A stretch of DNA of 64,000 nt from Sulfitobacter brevis (GCF_900112755.1 NZ_FOMW01000002.1:248001-312000), one strand, 5' to 3'; shown: positions 19,934-32,029, counted from the first letter of the stretch. Notes: generated by a model not told the origin, from the sequence alone. A program made the numbers and translations.

Positions 19934-20916
19934 GCGGCGGCCTGTGCGAACACTTGGCCCGTAGCTTGCGGGATCAACCGCAGTGCCTCAATGGGTGACG
20001 GGGCGGTCAGCAAAGCGAAGCGCAGAGCGTCAGGTGTGCCAGCGCCATCCATGTACCAGCCCAGATGTTTGCGGGCCACGCGGTGGCCGTGGGTGGTGCC
20101 GTAAAAGCTCAGCATCGCCTCGTAATGCGTTGAGATCAGATCGGAAAGGGCATCGCCCTGCGGCAGTACGGGTGCAGGCGTGCCATGCAGAATATGCGCG
20201 ATCTGCGCCAGCAGCCAAGGCTTGCCCTGCGCGCCGCGTCCCACCATCACACCGTCACCGCCAGATTGGTCGAGCGCGGTCTGCGCCGTTGTCGCATCGA
20301 TGATATCGCCATTGGCGATCAGGGGGATCGTCACGGCCTCTTTCACCGCGCGGATCGCCTGCCAGTCGGCTTGGCCTTTGTAGAATTGGCAGCGGGTGCG
20401 GCCGTGAATGGTGATCATCTTGATCCCCGCCGCCTCGGCCCGCACTGCGATGGGGGCGGCGTTCAGCATGTCATCGTCCCAGCCGAGCCGCGTTTTGAGA
20501 GTGACTGGCACATCCACTGCGCCAACCACCGCCTCAATCAGACGCAGCGCGTGATCGGGGGTCTTCATCAGGGCCGAGCCGGAAGCACCTTGGGTCACCT
20601 TTTTGGCCGGACAGCCCATATTGATGTCGATGATCCGCGCGCCCTGCCCCACAAGTATCCGCGCGGCTTCGGCCATAGGCGCAGCTTCGCGACCGGCGAT
20701 CTGCACGGCAGTACCTTCGACGCCAAGGCCCAGCTCAGCCTTTTCGCGGGTGCCGGGACGGCGGCAGAGCAGCTCGTGACTGGCGACCATTTCCGACACC
20801 ACCAGCCCCGCACCGAACTGCGCCACCAAGGCGCGATAGGGCAGATCGGTGATTCCGGCCATCGGTGCCAGCAGCACCGGCGGGGTCAGATCAAAGGGAA
20901 GGGCCAGTCGTGTCAC
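19930..20916 (-). CDS. dusB: tRNA-dihydrouridine synthase DusB (NifR3)
   Basis: FMN-dependent enzyme that reduces uridines in tRNA. The conserved DUS features are [12 protein letters not shown], the [20 protein letters not shown] loop holding the catalytic cysteine, [24 protein letters not shown] and [10 protein letters not shown] chose a GTG at 20916 with AAGGA nine bases upstream, giving 328 residues (E. coli DusB has 321); a longer in-frame extension adds residues with no family similarity. Its place at the head of ntrBC is why it was first named nifR3. It probably carries the promoter of the operon. Confidence 0.92.
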   Translation of the reverse strand: MTRLALPFDLTPPVLLAPMAGITDLPYRALVAQFGAGLVVSEMVASHELLCRRPGTREKAELGLGVEGTAVQIAGREAAPMAEAARILVGQGARIIDINMGCPAKKVTQGASGSALMKTPDHALRLIEAVVGAVDVPVTLKTRLGWDDDMLNAAPIAVRAEAAGIKMITIHGRTRCQFYKGQADWQAIRAVKEAVTIPLIANGDIIDATTAQTALDQSGGDGVMVGRGAQGKPWLLAQIAHILHGTPAPVLPQGDALSDLISTHYEAMLSFYGTTHGHRVARKHLGWYMDGAGTPDALRFALLTAPSPIEALRLIPQATGQVFAQAAA

Positions 20917-21077
20917 AATGCTTAATCCTTGGGCAACTGCGCTATCTGTAGCGGTGTCATGCGCTAACCTCAATGAAACACCCCCGAGATAGGCGATCAA
21001 ATCGTAGCATGTGCCTAAAAATTAAGCATCCATCACGGATGATTGCGCTGGCGCAGGTGTTTGCCTAGACAGACGCC

Positions 21078-22223
21078 ATGCAAACCCGCCCGCCTGAACC
21101 TGTCTTTGCCCTGATCGTCGCTGCCGGACGCGGCACCCGTGCGGGCGGCGGTACACCAAAGCAGTGGCGCAAGCTCGGCACGGCGCGGGTGATTGAGCAC
21201 ACCATCGACGCTTTTCGCCGCCATCCTTCGGTGCGCCAAATTGTGGTGGTACTTCATCCCGATGACGAGGCCCTCGGCGCGACACTTAAAGGCGACCTGA
21301 TCCTGACGACCGGCGGTGCTGACCGCGCTGCATCAGTGCGTAACGGGCTTGCCGCCTTGCCGGAGAGTGGCAAAGTTTTGATCCATGATGCAGCGCGGCC
21401 TTGTGTGTCGGCGGGTGTTATCGACGGGGTTTTGGAGGCTTTGGAAACCGCCCCTGCCGCCGCCCCCGGCCTGCCGGTGACTGACGCGCTGTGGCAAGGT
21501 GCCGAGGGTCTGGTGACGGGGACACAGGATCGCAGCATGCTTTATGCCGCGCAAACGCCGCAGGGTTTTGACCTCGCGACCATCCGAGCGGCGCATGCGG
21601 CCCACCAAGGGGCTGCCGCGGACGATGTCGAGGTGGCGCGCGGCGCGGGGATCGATGTTGTCATCACCCAAGGCAGCGCCGATAACCTGAAGATTACCAC
21701 GGCTGCCGATTTTGCCCGCGCCACACGTATTTTGGAGACGAAGATGGACATTCGCACCGGCAACGGATTTGACGTGCATGCCTTTGGCGCGGGCGATCAC
21801 GTCATGCTCTGCGGCGTGAAAATACCACATGATCAGGGGCTTGTCGGTCATTCTGATGCAGATGTGGGCATGCACACGGTGAGCGACGCGATCTATGGCG
21901 CGCTGGCGATGGGCGACATCGGCCAGCACTTCCCACCTAGCGATCCGCAATGGAAAGGTGCCGAAAGCCATGTATTTTTACGCCATGCCGCAGATCTCGC
22001 GCGGAGCGAGGGATTTACCCTGACCCATGTCGATTGCACGCTGATCTGCGAATACCCCAAGGTCGGGCCGCACGCGGCAGACATGCGGGCGAAAATGGCC
22101 GAAATCCTCGGGATCGATCTGTCGCGGGTATCGGTCAAGGCCACTACGTCCGAGCGGCTCGGGTTTACCGGACGCGGCGAAGGCATCGCCTGTATGGCAA
22201 CAGCAACATTGGTGAAAATATGA
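21078..22223 (+). CDS. ispDF: Bifunctional IspD/IspF of the MEP isoprenoid pathway
   Basis: A 381-residue fusion of two enzymes. Residues 1-222 are IspD (2-C-methyl-D-erythritol 4-phosphate cytidylyltransferase) with nucleotide-binding [19 protein letters not shown] and [12 protein letters not shown]. Residues 223-381 are IspF (MECDP synthase), beginning [15 protein letters not shown] with the metal ligands in DVH and [15 protein letters not shown]. The intervening enzyme IspE is not here. Such fusions are typical of alphaproteobacteria. The ispDF stop overlaps the pgpA start by four bases, and pncC follows, giving a three-gene unit. Confidence 0.97.
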   Translation: MQTRPPEPVFALIVAAGRGTRAGGGTPKQWRKLGTARVIEHTIDAFRRHPSVRQIVVVLHPDDEALGATLKGDLILTTGGADRAASVRNGLAALPESGKVLIHDAARPCVSAGVIDGVLEALETAPAAAPGLPVTDALWQGAEGLVTGTQDRSMLYAAQTPQGFDLATIRAAHAAHQGAAADDVEVARGAGIDVVITQGSADNLKITTAADFARATRILETKMDIRTGNGFDVHAFGAGDHVMLCGVKIPHDQGLVGHSDADVGMHTVSDAIYGALAMGDIGQHFPPSDPQWKGAESHVFLRHAADLARSEGFTLTHVDCTLICEYPKVGPHAADMRAKMAEILGIDLSRVSVKATTSERLGFTGRGEGIACMATATLVKI

Positions 22224-22711
22224 AACTGGCAACGCTTATCGGCACGCTCTTGGGTGTCGGCTATATCCGCCCCGCGCCCGGCACGTGGGGGTCGCTTGTG
22301 GCACTGCCTTGGGCGTGGCTGGTGCATATCATCGGTGGCTTTCCCTTGCTTGTCATCGGCATCATTGTGGCCTTCCTCAAGGGGTGGTGGGCAACGTCTA
22401 AGATGACCGAGGGCAGCGACGACCATGACCCGTCACACATTGTAGTGGATGAACTTGTCGGCCAGTGGATCGCGCTGGCGCCGCTCAGCTATGCCGCATG
22501 GACAATGGACATCAGCATCACCGCGATGTGGCCGGGCTGGATCGCGGCCTTCGCGCTGTTCCGGCTGTTTGATATCTGGAAACCGCTGATCATTGGCTGG
22601 GCCGACCGGCGCGGTGACGCCTTGGGCGTGATGCTGGATGATGTCTTTGCCGGTATTTTCGCAGCCATCGGTGTGTTGGCCTTGGCGGCACTTTATCACG
22701 GTGTGCTTTGA
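22220..22711 (+). CDS. pgpA: Phosphatidylglycerophosphatase A
   Basis: PgpA dephosphorylates phosphatidylglycerol-phosphate to make phosphatidylglycerol. Starting at the ATG at 22220, which overlaps the ispDF stop (ATGA), gives 163 residues. The family signatures are [17 protein letters not shown] near the N-terminus, the acidic [14 protein letters not shown] block and the [16 protein letters not shown] and [10 protein letters not shown] blocks. Four hydrophobic segments place it in the inner membrane. The longer in-frame extension is the ispDF reading region and is not used. Confidence 0.94.
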   Translation: MKLATLIGTLLGVGYIRPAPGTWGSLVALPWAWLVHIIGGFPLLVIGIIVAFLKGWWATSKMTEGSDDHDPSHIVVDELVGQWIALAPLSYAAWTMDISITAMWPGWIAAFALFRLFDIWKPLIIGWADRRGDALGVMLDDVFAGIFAAIGVLALAALYHGVL

Positions 22712-22712
22712 C

Positions 22713-23195
22713 ATGACTGTCGCGTCAGAGATCTTGGCGCAGTCTGCACGCGCGGGCGTGATGATTACCTGCGCCGAAAGCTGCACCGGCGGTATGGTTG
22801 CCGCCGCCTTGACCGATTTGCCGGGGTCATCCGCGATGTTTGACCGTGGTTTCGTGACTTATACCAACGCCGCAAAGATCGAGATGCTGGGCGTGGCGCA
22901 AGCCACCCTTTCCGCCCGTGGCGCAGTATCCGAGCAGATCGCCATCGAAATGGCACGTGGCGCCTTGGCACGGTCAGCTGCGGCACTGGCGGTGTCGATC
23001 ACGGGGATCGCGGGGCCCGGCGGATCTGAGCACAAGCCCGAAGGGCGAGTTTGCTTTGGCATCGCAGCGAATGGTGCGTGCAAGACCGAGACCATCGAAT
23101 TCGGTGCCCTTGGTCGCACTGCCGTGCGATGCGCTGCCCGCGACCACGCGCTCGGCCTGCTCCTCGCCGCGCTTGAGACTCTGCCTGATAAATAA
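22713..23195 (+). CDS. pncC: Nicotinamide-nucleotide amidohydrolase PncC (CinA C-terminal domain)
   Basis: The 160-residue single-domain protein matches the CinA C-terminal family, which deamidates nicotinamide mononucleotide in pyridine nucleotide salvage. Seen motifs are ITCAESCTGGMVAAALTDLPGSS at residues 19-41 (catalytic serine region) and VSITGIAGPGGSEHKPEGRVCFGIA around residue 98. The N-terminal CinA domain is absent, as usual for PncC of this group. The ATG at 22713 lies one base after the pgpA stop. Confidence 0.92.
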   Translation: MTVASEILAQSARAGVMITCAESCTGGMVAAALTDLPGSSAMFDRGFVTYTNAAKIEMLGVAQATLSARGAVSEQIAIEMARGALARSAAALAVSITGIAGPGGSEHKPEGRVCFGIAANGACKTETIEFGALGRTAVRCAARDHALGLLLAALETLPDK

Positions 23196-23335
23196 TCACA
23201 CACGCCCGAGAGGCGCTTAATCCTTGGGCGTTTAACATTTTGCCCTGAAATGCGGCAGCTTTGCCCGCAATTAAGCTTCCCTGCCCGTCTGTGCTGCGCT
23301 TTCTGCCTGCAACCTTTGCAAACCGGAGAGCCACG

Positions 23336-24517
23336 ATGATCGCCGCCGATACCGCCTGGATTATGACCGCGACCGCTCTTGTGCTGTTTATGACGCTGCC
23401 CGGCCTTGCGCTGTTCTATGGCGGTCTGGTGCGCAGCCGAAACGTGCTCAGCGTTTTCATGCATTGCTATGCCATTGCCTGTTTGATGAGCGTGTTGTGG
23501 TTCTTCGTGGGCTATTCCATCGCTTTCGGCCCCGGTGAAAGCGGTGTCTGGGGTGGCTTGGCCAAGGTCGGGCTGAATGGTGTGACCGCCGATTCCCTCG
23601 CCGGTACTATCCCCGAGGTCCTGTTCTTTGCCTTCCAGATGACCTTTGCGATCATCACACCAGCGCTGATTGTCGGCTCGTATGTCGAACGGGTCGGCTT
23701 TGGTTTTGTGCTGTTATTTTCCGGCCTGTGGATGCTGCTGTGCTATGCGCCAGTGGTGCATTGGATCTGGGGCGGCGGCATGATGTCCGATGGCGGGATT
23801 TTCGGCGTGGTCGGCGTTAAGGATTTCGCAGGTGGTATTGTGGTGCATGAAACTGCGGGCCTCGCGGCGCTGATCCTTGCTGTGTTCCTCGGTCCGCGCA
23901 AAAACAACAACACGCCGCCGCATAACCCCGGTTTCGTGATGATTGGTGCGGCAATGCTCTGGGTCGGCTGGTTCGGCTTTAACGGTGGCTCGCAGCTGGC
24001 CGCTGATGGCGGGGCCGCGATGGCGATCACTGTCACCCACATCTCTGCCGCGACCGCCTCGCTGACATGGGCGCTGTGGGAGAAGGTAAAGTTCGGCAAA
24101 TCCTCGCTCGTCGGCATTGTCACCGGCACCATCGCGGGCTTGGCCTCGATCACGCCGGCTTCGGGCTTTGTCGGCCCGTGGGGCGCGCTGCTGATCGGCG
24201 CTGTCGCGGGCATCTTGTGTCAGGAAGCCGTAGTGATGATCCGCAACCGCCTCAAGATAGACGACACGCTGGATGTCTTTGCCGTTCACGGCGTGGGCGG
24301 GATTTTCGGCACCATCATGATTGCAGCGCTCGGGCTAGGCTCTTGGGCCGCTCAGCTTGGTGCCCTGGCGATTGTGGGTATCTTTACCACCGTCGTCAGC
24401 ATCGCTCTTATCTACATTTGCAAGGCGATCACACCGCTGCGCGTTGACCTAGAGACCGAAACCAACGGCCTTGATTTGACGGTTCACGGTGAACGCGCCT
24501 ACGATATGACCAGCTAG
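23336..24517 (+). CDS. amt: Ammonium transporter, Amt family
   Basis: Trimeric NH4+/NH3 channel, 393 residues with about eleven membrane segments. Signature blocks include PGLALFYGGLVRSRNVLSV near residue 22, the Phe gate region LMSVLWFFVGYSIAFG, and the pore histidines in DFAGGIVVHETAG and DVFAVHGVGGIFG. The ATG at 23336 has GGAGAG seven bases upstream. No glnK gene, the usual partner that blocks Amt when nitrogen is plentiful, is adjacent. The gene is 3 kb from ntrBC, but I see no obvious NtrC site in the 140-base upstream gap. Confidence 0.95.
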   Translation: MIAADTAWIMTATALVLFMTLPGLALFYGGLVRSRNVLSVFMHCYAIACLMSVLWFFVGYSIAFGPGESGVWGGLAKVGLNGVTADSLAGTIPEVLFFAFQMTFAIITPALIVGSYVERVGFGFVLLFSGLWMLLCYAPVVHWIWGGGMMSDGGIFGVVGVKDFAGGIVVHETAGLAALILAVFLGPRKNNNTPPHNPGFVMIGAAMLWVGWFGFNGGSQLAADGGAAMAITVTHISAATASLTWALWEKVKFGKSSLVGIVTGTIAGLASITPASGFVGPWGALLIGAVAGILCQEAVVMIRNRLKIDDTLDVFAVHGVGGIFGTIMIAALGLGSWAAQLGALAIVGIFTTVVSIALIYICKAITPLRVDLETETNGLDLTVHGERAYDMTS

Positions 24518-24544
24518 AACGGCACGTCTGCCGGAGGCATCTTG

Positions 24545-24997
24545 CTATGTCTTCGGCCCGTAAAGTGCTGCGGCCCGCGTCTCGAAGGCCCGCACCACGC
24601 GCTGCATCGCCTCGTTAAACACCACGCCGATGATCTTTTGCAGGATCATGTTGCGAAACTCGAAATCGACGAAGAAATGTACCTTGCAGCCGTTCTGCGT
24701 GTCTTCAAACGCCCAGTTGGAGCGCATGTGCTTGAACGGCCCATCCAGATATTCGGTGTCGATTTTCATCGCTTCGGGCCAAAGCACCACACGGCTGGTG
24801 AATCGCTCGCGGAATACCTTGAAGCTGATGACCAGATCGGCCTCCATCACGCGGTGATCGCCACGGTCTTCGTCCGTGCGGATACGCGCGGCAGCGGTCC
24901 ATGGCAAAAATTCGGGGTAGCGCGCTACATCGGCAACCAGATCATACATCTGTTGCGCGCTATAGGGCAGTTCTCTGGTTTCGGAATGGGTTGGCAT
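24545..24997 (-). CDS. START-domain protein of the Coq10/RatA family
   Basis: A 150-residue protein of the polyketide cyclase/START family. The N-terminus ETRELPYSAQQMYDLVADVARYPEFLPW is the standard Coq10/RatA signature, and the C-terminus FVDFEFRNMILQKIIGVVFNEAMQRVVRAFE matches as well. Mitochondrial Coq10 binds coenzyme Q and assists respiration; E. coli RatA was reported to inhibit 70S assembly. In an alphaproteobacterium the ubiquinone-binding role is the more likely one. It is convergent with amt and about 67 bases from the divergent hpt start. Confidence 0.9.
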   Translation of the reverse strand: MPTHSETRELPYSAQQMYDLVADVARYPEFLPWTAAARIRTDEDRGDHRVMEADLVISFKVFRERFTSRVVLWPEAMKIDTEYLDGPFKHMRSNWAFEDTQNGCKVHFFVDFEFRNMILQKIIGVVFNEAMQRVVRAFETRAAALYGPKT

Positions 24998-25064
24998 TGC
25001 TATCCGTCGCTGCTCGGGTTAGCCCTGTTTCACCGTTCAGAGCCATGACTTCAAGGGCAAAGCC

Positions 25065-25601
25065 ATGTCGCACCCCCCCTATGTGATTGATGAAATGATT
25101 TCCGCCAAGGCGATTGCCGCGCGGATCGAAGCGCTGTCAAAGGCGATCCACGACGAATTTGACGGCACCGACAAGCTGATTGTTGTGGGGCTGCTGCGCG
25201 GCTCTTTCGTGTTTATTGCCGATCTGGTGCGTGAGCTTGACCTGCCGATCGAGGTCGATTTCCTCGAAGCCTCCAGCTATGGTGACGGCATGGAGTCTTC
25301 GCGCGAAGTGCGCATTCTCAAGGATTTGCGCGGCCCCATCGAAGGTCGAGATGTGCTGGTTGTCGAAGACATTGTTGATACCGGCCATACGCTTCACCAC
25401 GTTGTAAACCTGCTGCTTTCGCGCGAACCGGCACGGCTTAAATCTATTGCGCTGCTGGATAAACCCGACCGCCGCGAGGTCGAGATGAAGGCCGATTGGA
25501 CCGGCTTTGAGATCCCCGACGAATTCGTGGTCGGCTATGGCATCGATTACGCCCAGCGCAACCGCAACTTGCCCTATATCGGCAAAGTCCGTTTCACATG
25601 A
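25065..25601 (+). CDS. hpt: Hypoxanthine phosphoribosyltransferase
   Basis: Purine salvage enzyme converting hypoxanthine (and guanine) plus PRPP to nucleotide. The 178-residue protein has the PRPP motif [16 protein letters not shown] near residue 104, the flexible-loop [10 protein letters not shown] near 75 and the base-recognition [18 protein letters not shown] near 41. AAGGG lies eight bases before the ATG at 25065. The stop overlaps the start of a 57-aa membrane protein (ATGA), implying coupling. Confidence 0.95.
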   Translation: MSHPPYVIDEMISAKAIAARIEALSKAIHDEFDGTDKLIVVGLLRGSFVFIADLVRELDLPIEVDFLEASSYGDGMESSREVRILKDLRGPIEGRDVLVVEDIVDTGHTLHHVVNLLLSREPARLKSIALLDKPDRREVEMKADWTGFEIPDEFVVGYGIDYAQRNRNLPYIGKVRFT

Positions 25602-25771
25602 ACCCGCAATGGCTGTTCCGGATGTCGCGCTGGGCCCGCAATCCGCCGTCAATGGGGCGGGTCAAACTGGTGTTTGGTGTGATCCTCGTAGCGGCGCTGA
25701 TCTGGGGCATTGACTGGCTCGGCTATTGGCCTGACTGGGCCCGCGCTGAGCGGATTCCGCGCAAGTTCTAG
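25598..25771 (+). CDS. 57-residue single-span membrane protein coupled to hpt
   Basis: A short reading frame begins at the ATG overlapping the hpt stop (ATGA) and encodes 57 residues. The sequence has a basic N-terminus ([16 protein letters not shown]), one hydrophobic helix ([19 protein letters not shown], about residues 24-42) and a tail [14 protein letters not shown]. The charge pattern predicts an N-in, C-out inner-membrane protein. I do not recognise a function. The overlap, the codon usage like that of neighbours and the absence of alternatives support it being real. Confidence 0.75.
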   Translation: MNPQWLFRMSRWARNPPSMGRVKLVFGVILVAALIWGIDWLGYWPDWARAERIPRKF

Positions 25772-25786
25772 TTAATCACGAATTTG

Positions 25787-25801
25787 TTAATCTACCTTTA
25801 A
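25787..25801 (+). promoter_or_regulatory. Candidate CtrA-binding site
   Basis: The sequence TTAA, seven bases, TTAA followed by CC is a perfect match to the CtrA consensus TTAA-N7-TTAA(C). It lies 40 bases before the cytochrome c' start codon, a plausible promoter position. A third TTAA occurs 15 bases upstream at 25772. CtrA itself is encoded in this window. Confidence 0.45.
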
Positions 25802-25840
25802 CCACCTGTGTTATCCTGTCGTCAGTATAGGGAGCATATT

Positions 25841-26323
25841 ATGAAATTGATTACCAAAGCCGCAATTACGCTCGGCCTGAGCATTGCCGTTGTCGCCACC
25901 GCTGCTTTTTCAGCGAGCCATGTGTCGAAGCCGCAGGCTGACTCGGTCAAAGCCCGTCAGGGCCAGATGCAACTGATCGGATATCACACAGGTATCCTCG
26001 GGGCGATGGCGAAGGGCGAAGCCGAGTACGATGCTGCAAAAGCCACTTCCGCTGCCAAAAATCTGAACGCCGCCGCTAGTTTTGACCGCGCATCGCTGTG
26101 GCTGGAAGGCACGGAGCAGGGTGTTGCCGACGATAACCGCGCCAAGGCAGAGATCTGGACCGACGCTGCCGGATTTGATGCCAAGTTCATGGCCCTTCAA
26201 GATGCCAGCGCCGCGATGATTGATGCGGCTGGCACCGATCTCGACTCGCTCAAGGTGGCGATGGGGGATATCGGCAAGGCCTGCGGTGCCTGCCATGATG
26301 ATTATCGCGGCCCCAAGAACTGA
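25841..26323 (+). CDS. Class II cytochrome c (cytochrome c'/c556 type)
   Basis: A 160-residue exported protein: signal peptide residues 1-24 (MKLITKAAITLGLSIAVVATAAFSA), then a helical domain ending in the haem-binding CGACHDD, with C148, C151 and H152. A C-terminal CxxCH in a four-helix bundle is diagnostic of class II cytochromes. These bind NO or shuttle electrons in the periplasm. The start is the ATG at 25841 with GGAG upstream. The diheme cytochrome gene follows after three bases, so the two are likely redox partners in one transcript. Confidence 0.93.
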   Translation: MKLITKAAITLGLSIAVVATAAFSASHVSKPQADSVKARQGQMQLIGYHTGILGAMAKGEAEYDAAKATSAAKNLNAAASFDRASLWLEGTEQGVADDNRAKAEIWTDAAGFDAKFMALQDASAAMIDAAGTDLDSLKVAMGDIGKACGACHDDYRGPKN

Positions 26324-26326
26324 TCG

Positions 26327-27238
26327 TTGAAGAGACTCGCACTGATCCTTGCAAGTTGCGCCATTCTCGGCGCGGCGGCGGGCTGGATGCTCACGGCACC
26401 AGCCCCGCTTGAGGCATCATATGGCGCCGGGCTGACCGCTGATCCTGATGCAGGGGCACTGGTCTTTGCAGCGGGCGGTTGCGCGTCGTGCCACACGGCT
26501 CCGACGGCTGAGCCGAGCGACGGCGGCCCCCCTGTCCTCTCCGGCGGCCTTGCGATTGTCAGCGACTTTGGCACCTTCCACGTCCCTAACATCTCTCCCG
26601 ATCCGGACGCGGGCATTGGTAGTTGGACGCTTGCGCAATTCGCCCGCGCCGTGACCCAAGGTGTCTCGCCCGAGGGGGCACATTACTATCCGGCATTTCC
26701 ATATACCGCCTACCATCATCTCGCCCCGCAAGACTTGGTTGACCTGCACGCCTTCATGATGACCCTACCCGCCTCGGCCACAGCGTCGGTGTCGCATGAT
26801 GTAGGCTTCCCATTCAATGTCAGGCGCGGCTTGGGAGTCTGGAAGAAGCTTTATCTGCATGAAGATTACGTATTGGCAGGAGAACACACCCCTGAAGTAT
26901 CACGTGGCCGCTATCTGGCCGAAGCACTTAGCCATTGCGCAGAATGCCATACATCGCGTGGCCCACTGGGTGGATTGAACCGCAGCCAATGGCTCGCCGG
27001 TGCGCCAAACCCGTCCGGCAAGGGCCGCATTCCCAATATCACCCCCGCCGCATTAGACTGGTCGGAAGCCGATCTGGTGGAATACTTCACCTCCGGCTTC
27101 ACCCCCGACTATGACAGCGCTGGAGGCGAAATGGCCGAAGTGGTGCGCAACCTCGTGCAATTGCCGCAAAGCGACCGCGCAGCCATTGCCGCCTACCTCA
27201 AAGCCGTCCCGCCAGTGCCGAACGCACCAGCGGAGTAA
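26327..27238 (+). CDS. Diheme class I cytochrome c
   Basis: A 303-residue exported or membrane-anchored cytochrome with two CxxCH sites: C52-x-x-C55-H56 (CASCH) and C204-x-x-C207-H208 (CAECH). Candidate distal methionines lie in the domain C-termini. The N-terminus MKRLALILASCAILGAAAGWM is a signal or anchor. The start is a TTG at 26327, three bases after the cytochrome c' stop; no ATG would keep the signal peptide, and translation is probably coupled. The diheme arrangement resembles electron-accepting subunits of periplasmic dehydrogenases, but no dehydrogenase gene is adjacent. Confidence 0.9.
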   Translation: MKRLALILASCAILGAAAGWMLTAPAPLEASYGAGLTADPDAGALVFAAGGCASCHTAPTAEPSDGGPPVLSGGLAIVSDFGTFHVPNISPDPDAGIGSWTLAQFARAVTQGVSPEGAHYYPAFPYTAYHHLAPQDLVDLHAFMMTLPASATASVSHDVGFPFNVRRGLGVWKKLYLHEDYVLAGEHTPEVSRGRYLAEALSHCAECHTSRGPLGGLNRSQWLAGAPNPSGKGRIPNITPAALDWSEADLVEYFTSGFTPDYDSAGGEMAEVVRNLVQLPQSDRAAIAAYLKAVPPVPNAPAE

Positions 27239-27246
27239 CGCGCACC

Positions 27247-28200
27247 TTAGCCGAGTCCGAGTTTTTTATTCCGTGCTGCCCGCAGCCGTGCAAAATCGTC
27301 GCCCGCATGGTAGGAGGACCGCGTCAAAGGCGAAGCGGAAACCATCAGGAACCCCTTGCCGTATGCCGACTTTTCATAGGCCGCAAACTCGTCAGGATGC
27401 ACAAACCGGTCGACTGCATGGTGCTTCGGTGTCGGCTGCAAATACTGCCCGATGGTCAGGAAATCGATATCGGCGGCGCGCATGTCTTCCATTACCTGAA
27501 TGACCGACTGACGGTCCTCGCCCAAGCCTACCATGATCCCCGATTTGGTGAACATCGACGGGTCCAGCTCTTTCACCCGCTGCAACAGCCGCAAAGAATG
27601 GAAATACCGCGCCCCGGGCCGTACCTCGGGGTAAAGCCCCGGCACCGTCTCAAGGTTGTGGTTAAACACATCGGGCCGCGCCTCGACGATTTGCTCCAAC
27701 ACGGCAGGATCGCAACGGATGAAATCCGGCGTCAAAATTTCGATGGTGGTGTCAGGGCTGCGATGGCGCACTGCGCGAATCGTCTGGGCGAAATGCTCCG
27801 CCCCGCCATCGTTGATATCGTCGCGATCGACCGAGGTAATGACCACATGTTTGAGCCCCAGCTTGGCCACGGCATCAGCCACCCGCCCCGGCTCGAAAGC
27901 ATCCAGCGCCTCGGGCGGCTTGCCCGTCGCAATGTTGCAGAAGGTACAAGCGCGGGTACAAACCTCCCCCATGATCATCATGGTGGCATGGCCCTGGCTC
28001 CAGCATTCGCCGACATTGGGGCAACCAGCTTCCTCGCATACCGTCACCAGCTTGTTCTCGCGCATGATCCGCGCGGTCGCAGCATAACCCGCCCCACCCG
28101 GCGCCTTGACCCTGATCCATGACGGCTTCTTGGGCTGGGCGTTATCGGGCTTGCGCGCCTTTTCAGGATGACGCTGCTCCGGAATCTTCAAATCGCGCAT
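27247..28200 (-). CDS. lipA: Lipoyl synthase
   Basis: Radical-SAM enzyme that inserts two sulfurs into octanoyl groups to make lipoyl cofactors. It has the auxiliary cluster motif [12 protein letters not shown] and the radical-SAM motif CTRACTFC, and ends with the conserved RSSY block that ligates the auxiliary cluster. I prefer the ATG at 28200 (317 residues, [14 protein letters not shown]) because GAGGA lies nine bases upstream; the ATG at 28209 is too close to that site. It is convergent with the diheme cytochrome gene, eight bases apart. Confidence 0.95.
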   Translation of the reverse strand: MRDLKIPEQRHPEKARKPDNAQPKKPSWIRVKAPGGAGYAATARIMRENKLVTVCEEAGCPNVGECWSQGHATMMIMGEVCTRACTFCNIATGKPPEALDAFEPGRVADAVAKLGLKHVVITSVDRDDINDGGAEHFAQTIRAVRHRSPDTTIEILTPDFIRCDPAVLEQIVEARPDVFNHNLETVPGLYPEVRPGARYFHSLRLLQRVKELDPSMFTKSGIMVGLGEDRQSVIQVMEDMRAADIDFLTIGQYLQPTPKHHAVDRFVHPDEFAAYEKSAYGKGFLMVSASPLTRSSYHAGDDFARLRAARNKKLGLG

Positions 28201-30737
<2,537 letters not shown>

Positions 30738-30755
30738 TCCACGGCCACAATCAAC

Positions 30756-30785
30756 AAAAAGGGCATCCAATCGGGTGCCCTTTTT
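30756..30785 (+). terminator. Rho-independent terminator of katG
   Basis: An inverted repeat, GGGCATCC with GGGTGCCC around a four-base loop (one wobble), is flanked by A5 and T5 runs 19 bases after the katG stop. Confidence 0.9.
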
Positions 30786-30883
30786 CCTTTGTAGAGGATT
30801 TGCGAGTCAGCTTCACTTTTTGGCAAAACACCTCCACCAGAGGCCCGCCCATCCAAACGCACATCTGCGCCAGTATGATCCGC

Positions 30884-32029
30884 TCACCCGATAAGCGCAC
30901 CACCCGGCCCCGTCGTCTCATCATAATGCCGCTTCAGTCGCATGAGGGCGATGCGCAACACAATTTTGCCCGATCGGGCCGACCACCCCAACCGCTTCTC
31001 GGCTGCCTCCAAGCCTTCTAAATAGCAGCAGCACCGCAATACCACGTCCGACAGGCCCGGCCCTAAATCTGCCAATGCCGACGCCACCCGCAACCGCGCC
31101 CGCGCAGGCGCATCACCGCCCCCGCTTCCTGCCGCCGCGCCGCCCGCCCCTGCTGTCAAAAAGTGGTCCCAGTTCTGGGCAACCCGTGCGCCCATCTGTG
31201 CCAGTTCAAAATCTTCGCGCAGCCGCTCGCCCGCATGGACCAACGCATCGCTTAAAAACGCCTCGCCGCTTCTGTCGCGTCGCCGCGCCAGCGCTGTCAA
31301 AGGGCTCTCGGCCAGACTATAGCGCACGCGGCGTGACCCGCGGGCATCGTTCCCGATATCGTCCGCCATCTCGTCGTCCGCCGTCTTGCCCGAAAATGCC
31401 GTCTGGCTTTCAGCAAATCCCGCCGCTCCGGTGCCGTCGTCACCCAGTTTGCTCATCAACTCTTCCAGCGCCGCACGGCCTGCCGAAGTGATAGTATAGC
31501 GGATAATCCGCCCTGTATTCGTCGCCGAGATCCAGTCTTTGAGCGCCATTGCCTGCGCCACAGAAGCCTCCACCACTGCCGTTCGCGCGCCGGCTCCTCC
31601 TGCTGTTTCGCGCACCACAATTGCCTTGTCCATTTGCGCCGCCACTGCCAATACCGCGCCGGTCTCGCAAAGCCGCCGTAGAATACGAAGCGCCTCGCGG
31701 TTCAGCGTGGTCTCGTCTGGCAGGGCGTCCTGTTGCGGTTTGGTGATCACCCTGTTCTCCTCAATGGACGTCTGTGGTTTTGCGGCGGCGGGCCCCTCAA
31801 TCAGGTGCCGCAAGGCGGCATCGACCAATGGATCATCGCGCCGTGTCTCGATCCGACGGATTTGGCGCAAGATGGTTGAGGCATGGCATCCCGCCTCCCG
31901 TGCGAGCGCTCTAATCGGCTCGCCGGTTTCGGTATGGGCCAGGTAATGCCGCACCCCCTTGGGCACCCAGCCGGGCAAGCCAAACCCACCAATGGCACCA
32001 CGCTCGTTAAGCCTCAAATCCACTTGCAT
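30884..32029 (-). CDS. DUF6456 helix-turn-helix domain protein
   Basis: A 381-residue protein with an N-terminal helix-turn-helix-like segment (IRALAREAGCHASTILRQIRRIE, residues 40-62), a central winged-helix-like part (residues 110-200; ITSAGRAALEELM) and a C-terminal DUF6456 domain from about residue 230 (RYSLAESPLTALARRRD onwards). Two DNA-binding-like modules suggest a transcription regulator, but no target is known to me. I start it at the ATG at 32029 because GGAGG lies 11 bases upstream; an ATG at 32047 has no ribosome-binding site. It is divergent from a DUF6477 gene, a pairing that recurs in Rhodobacteraceae. Confidence 0.85.
   Translation of the reverse strand: MQVDLRLNERGAIGGFGLPGWVPKGVRHYLAHTETGEPIRALAREAGCHASTILRQIRRIETRRDDPLVDAALRHLIEGPAAAKPQTSIEENRVITKPQQDALPDETTLNREALRILRRLCETGAVLAVAAQMDKAIVVRETAGGAGARTAVVEASVAQAMALKDWISATNTGRIIRYTITSAGRAALEELMSKLGDDGTGAAGFAESQTAFSGKTADDEMADDIGNDARGSRRVRYSLAESPLTALARRRDRSGEAFLSDALVHAGERLREDFELAQMGARVAQNWDHFLTAGAGGAAAGSGGGDAPARARLRVASALADLGPGLSDVVLRCCCYLEGLEAAEKRLGWSARSGKIVLRIALMRLKRHYDETTGPGGALIG

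Noticed and set aside
20920..23229. Shared 14-15 base sequence (CTTAATCCTTGGGC) before dusB and before amt
   Set aside because: A repeat of this length is expected by chance in 64 kb; no other features are shared.
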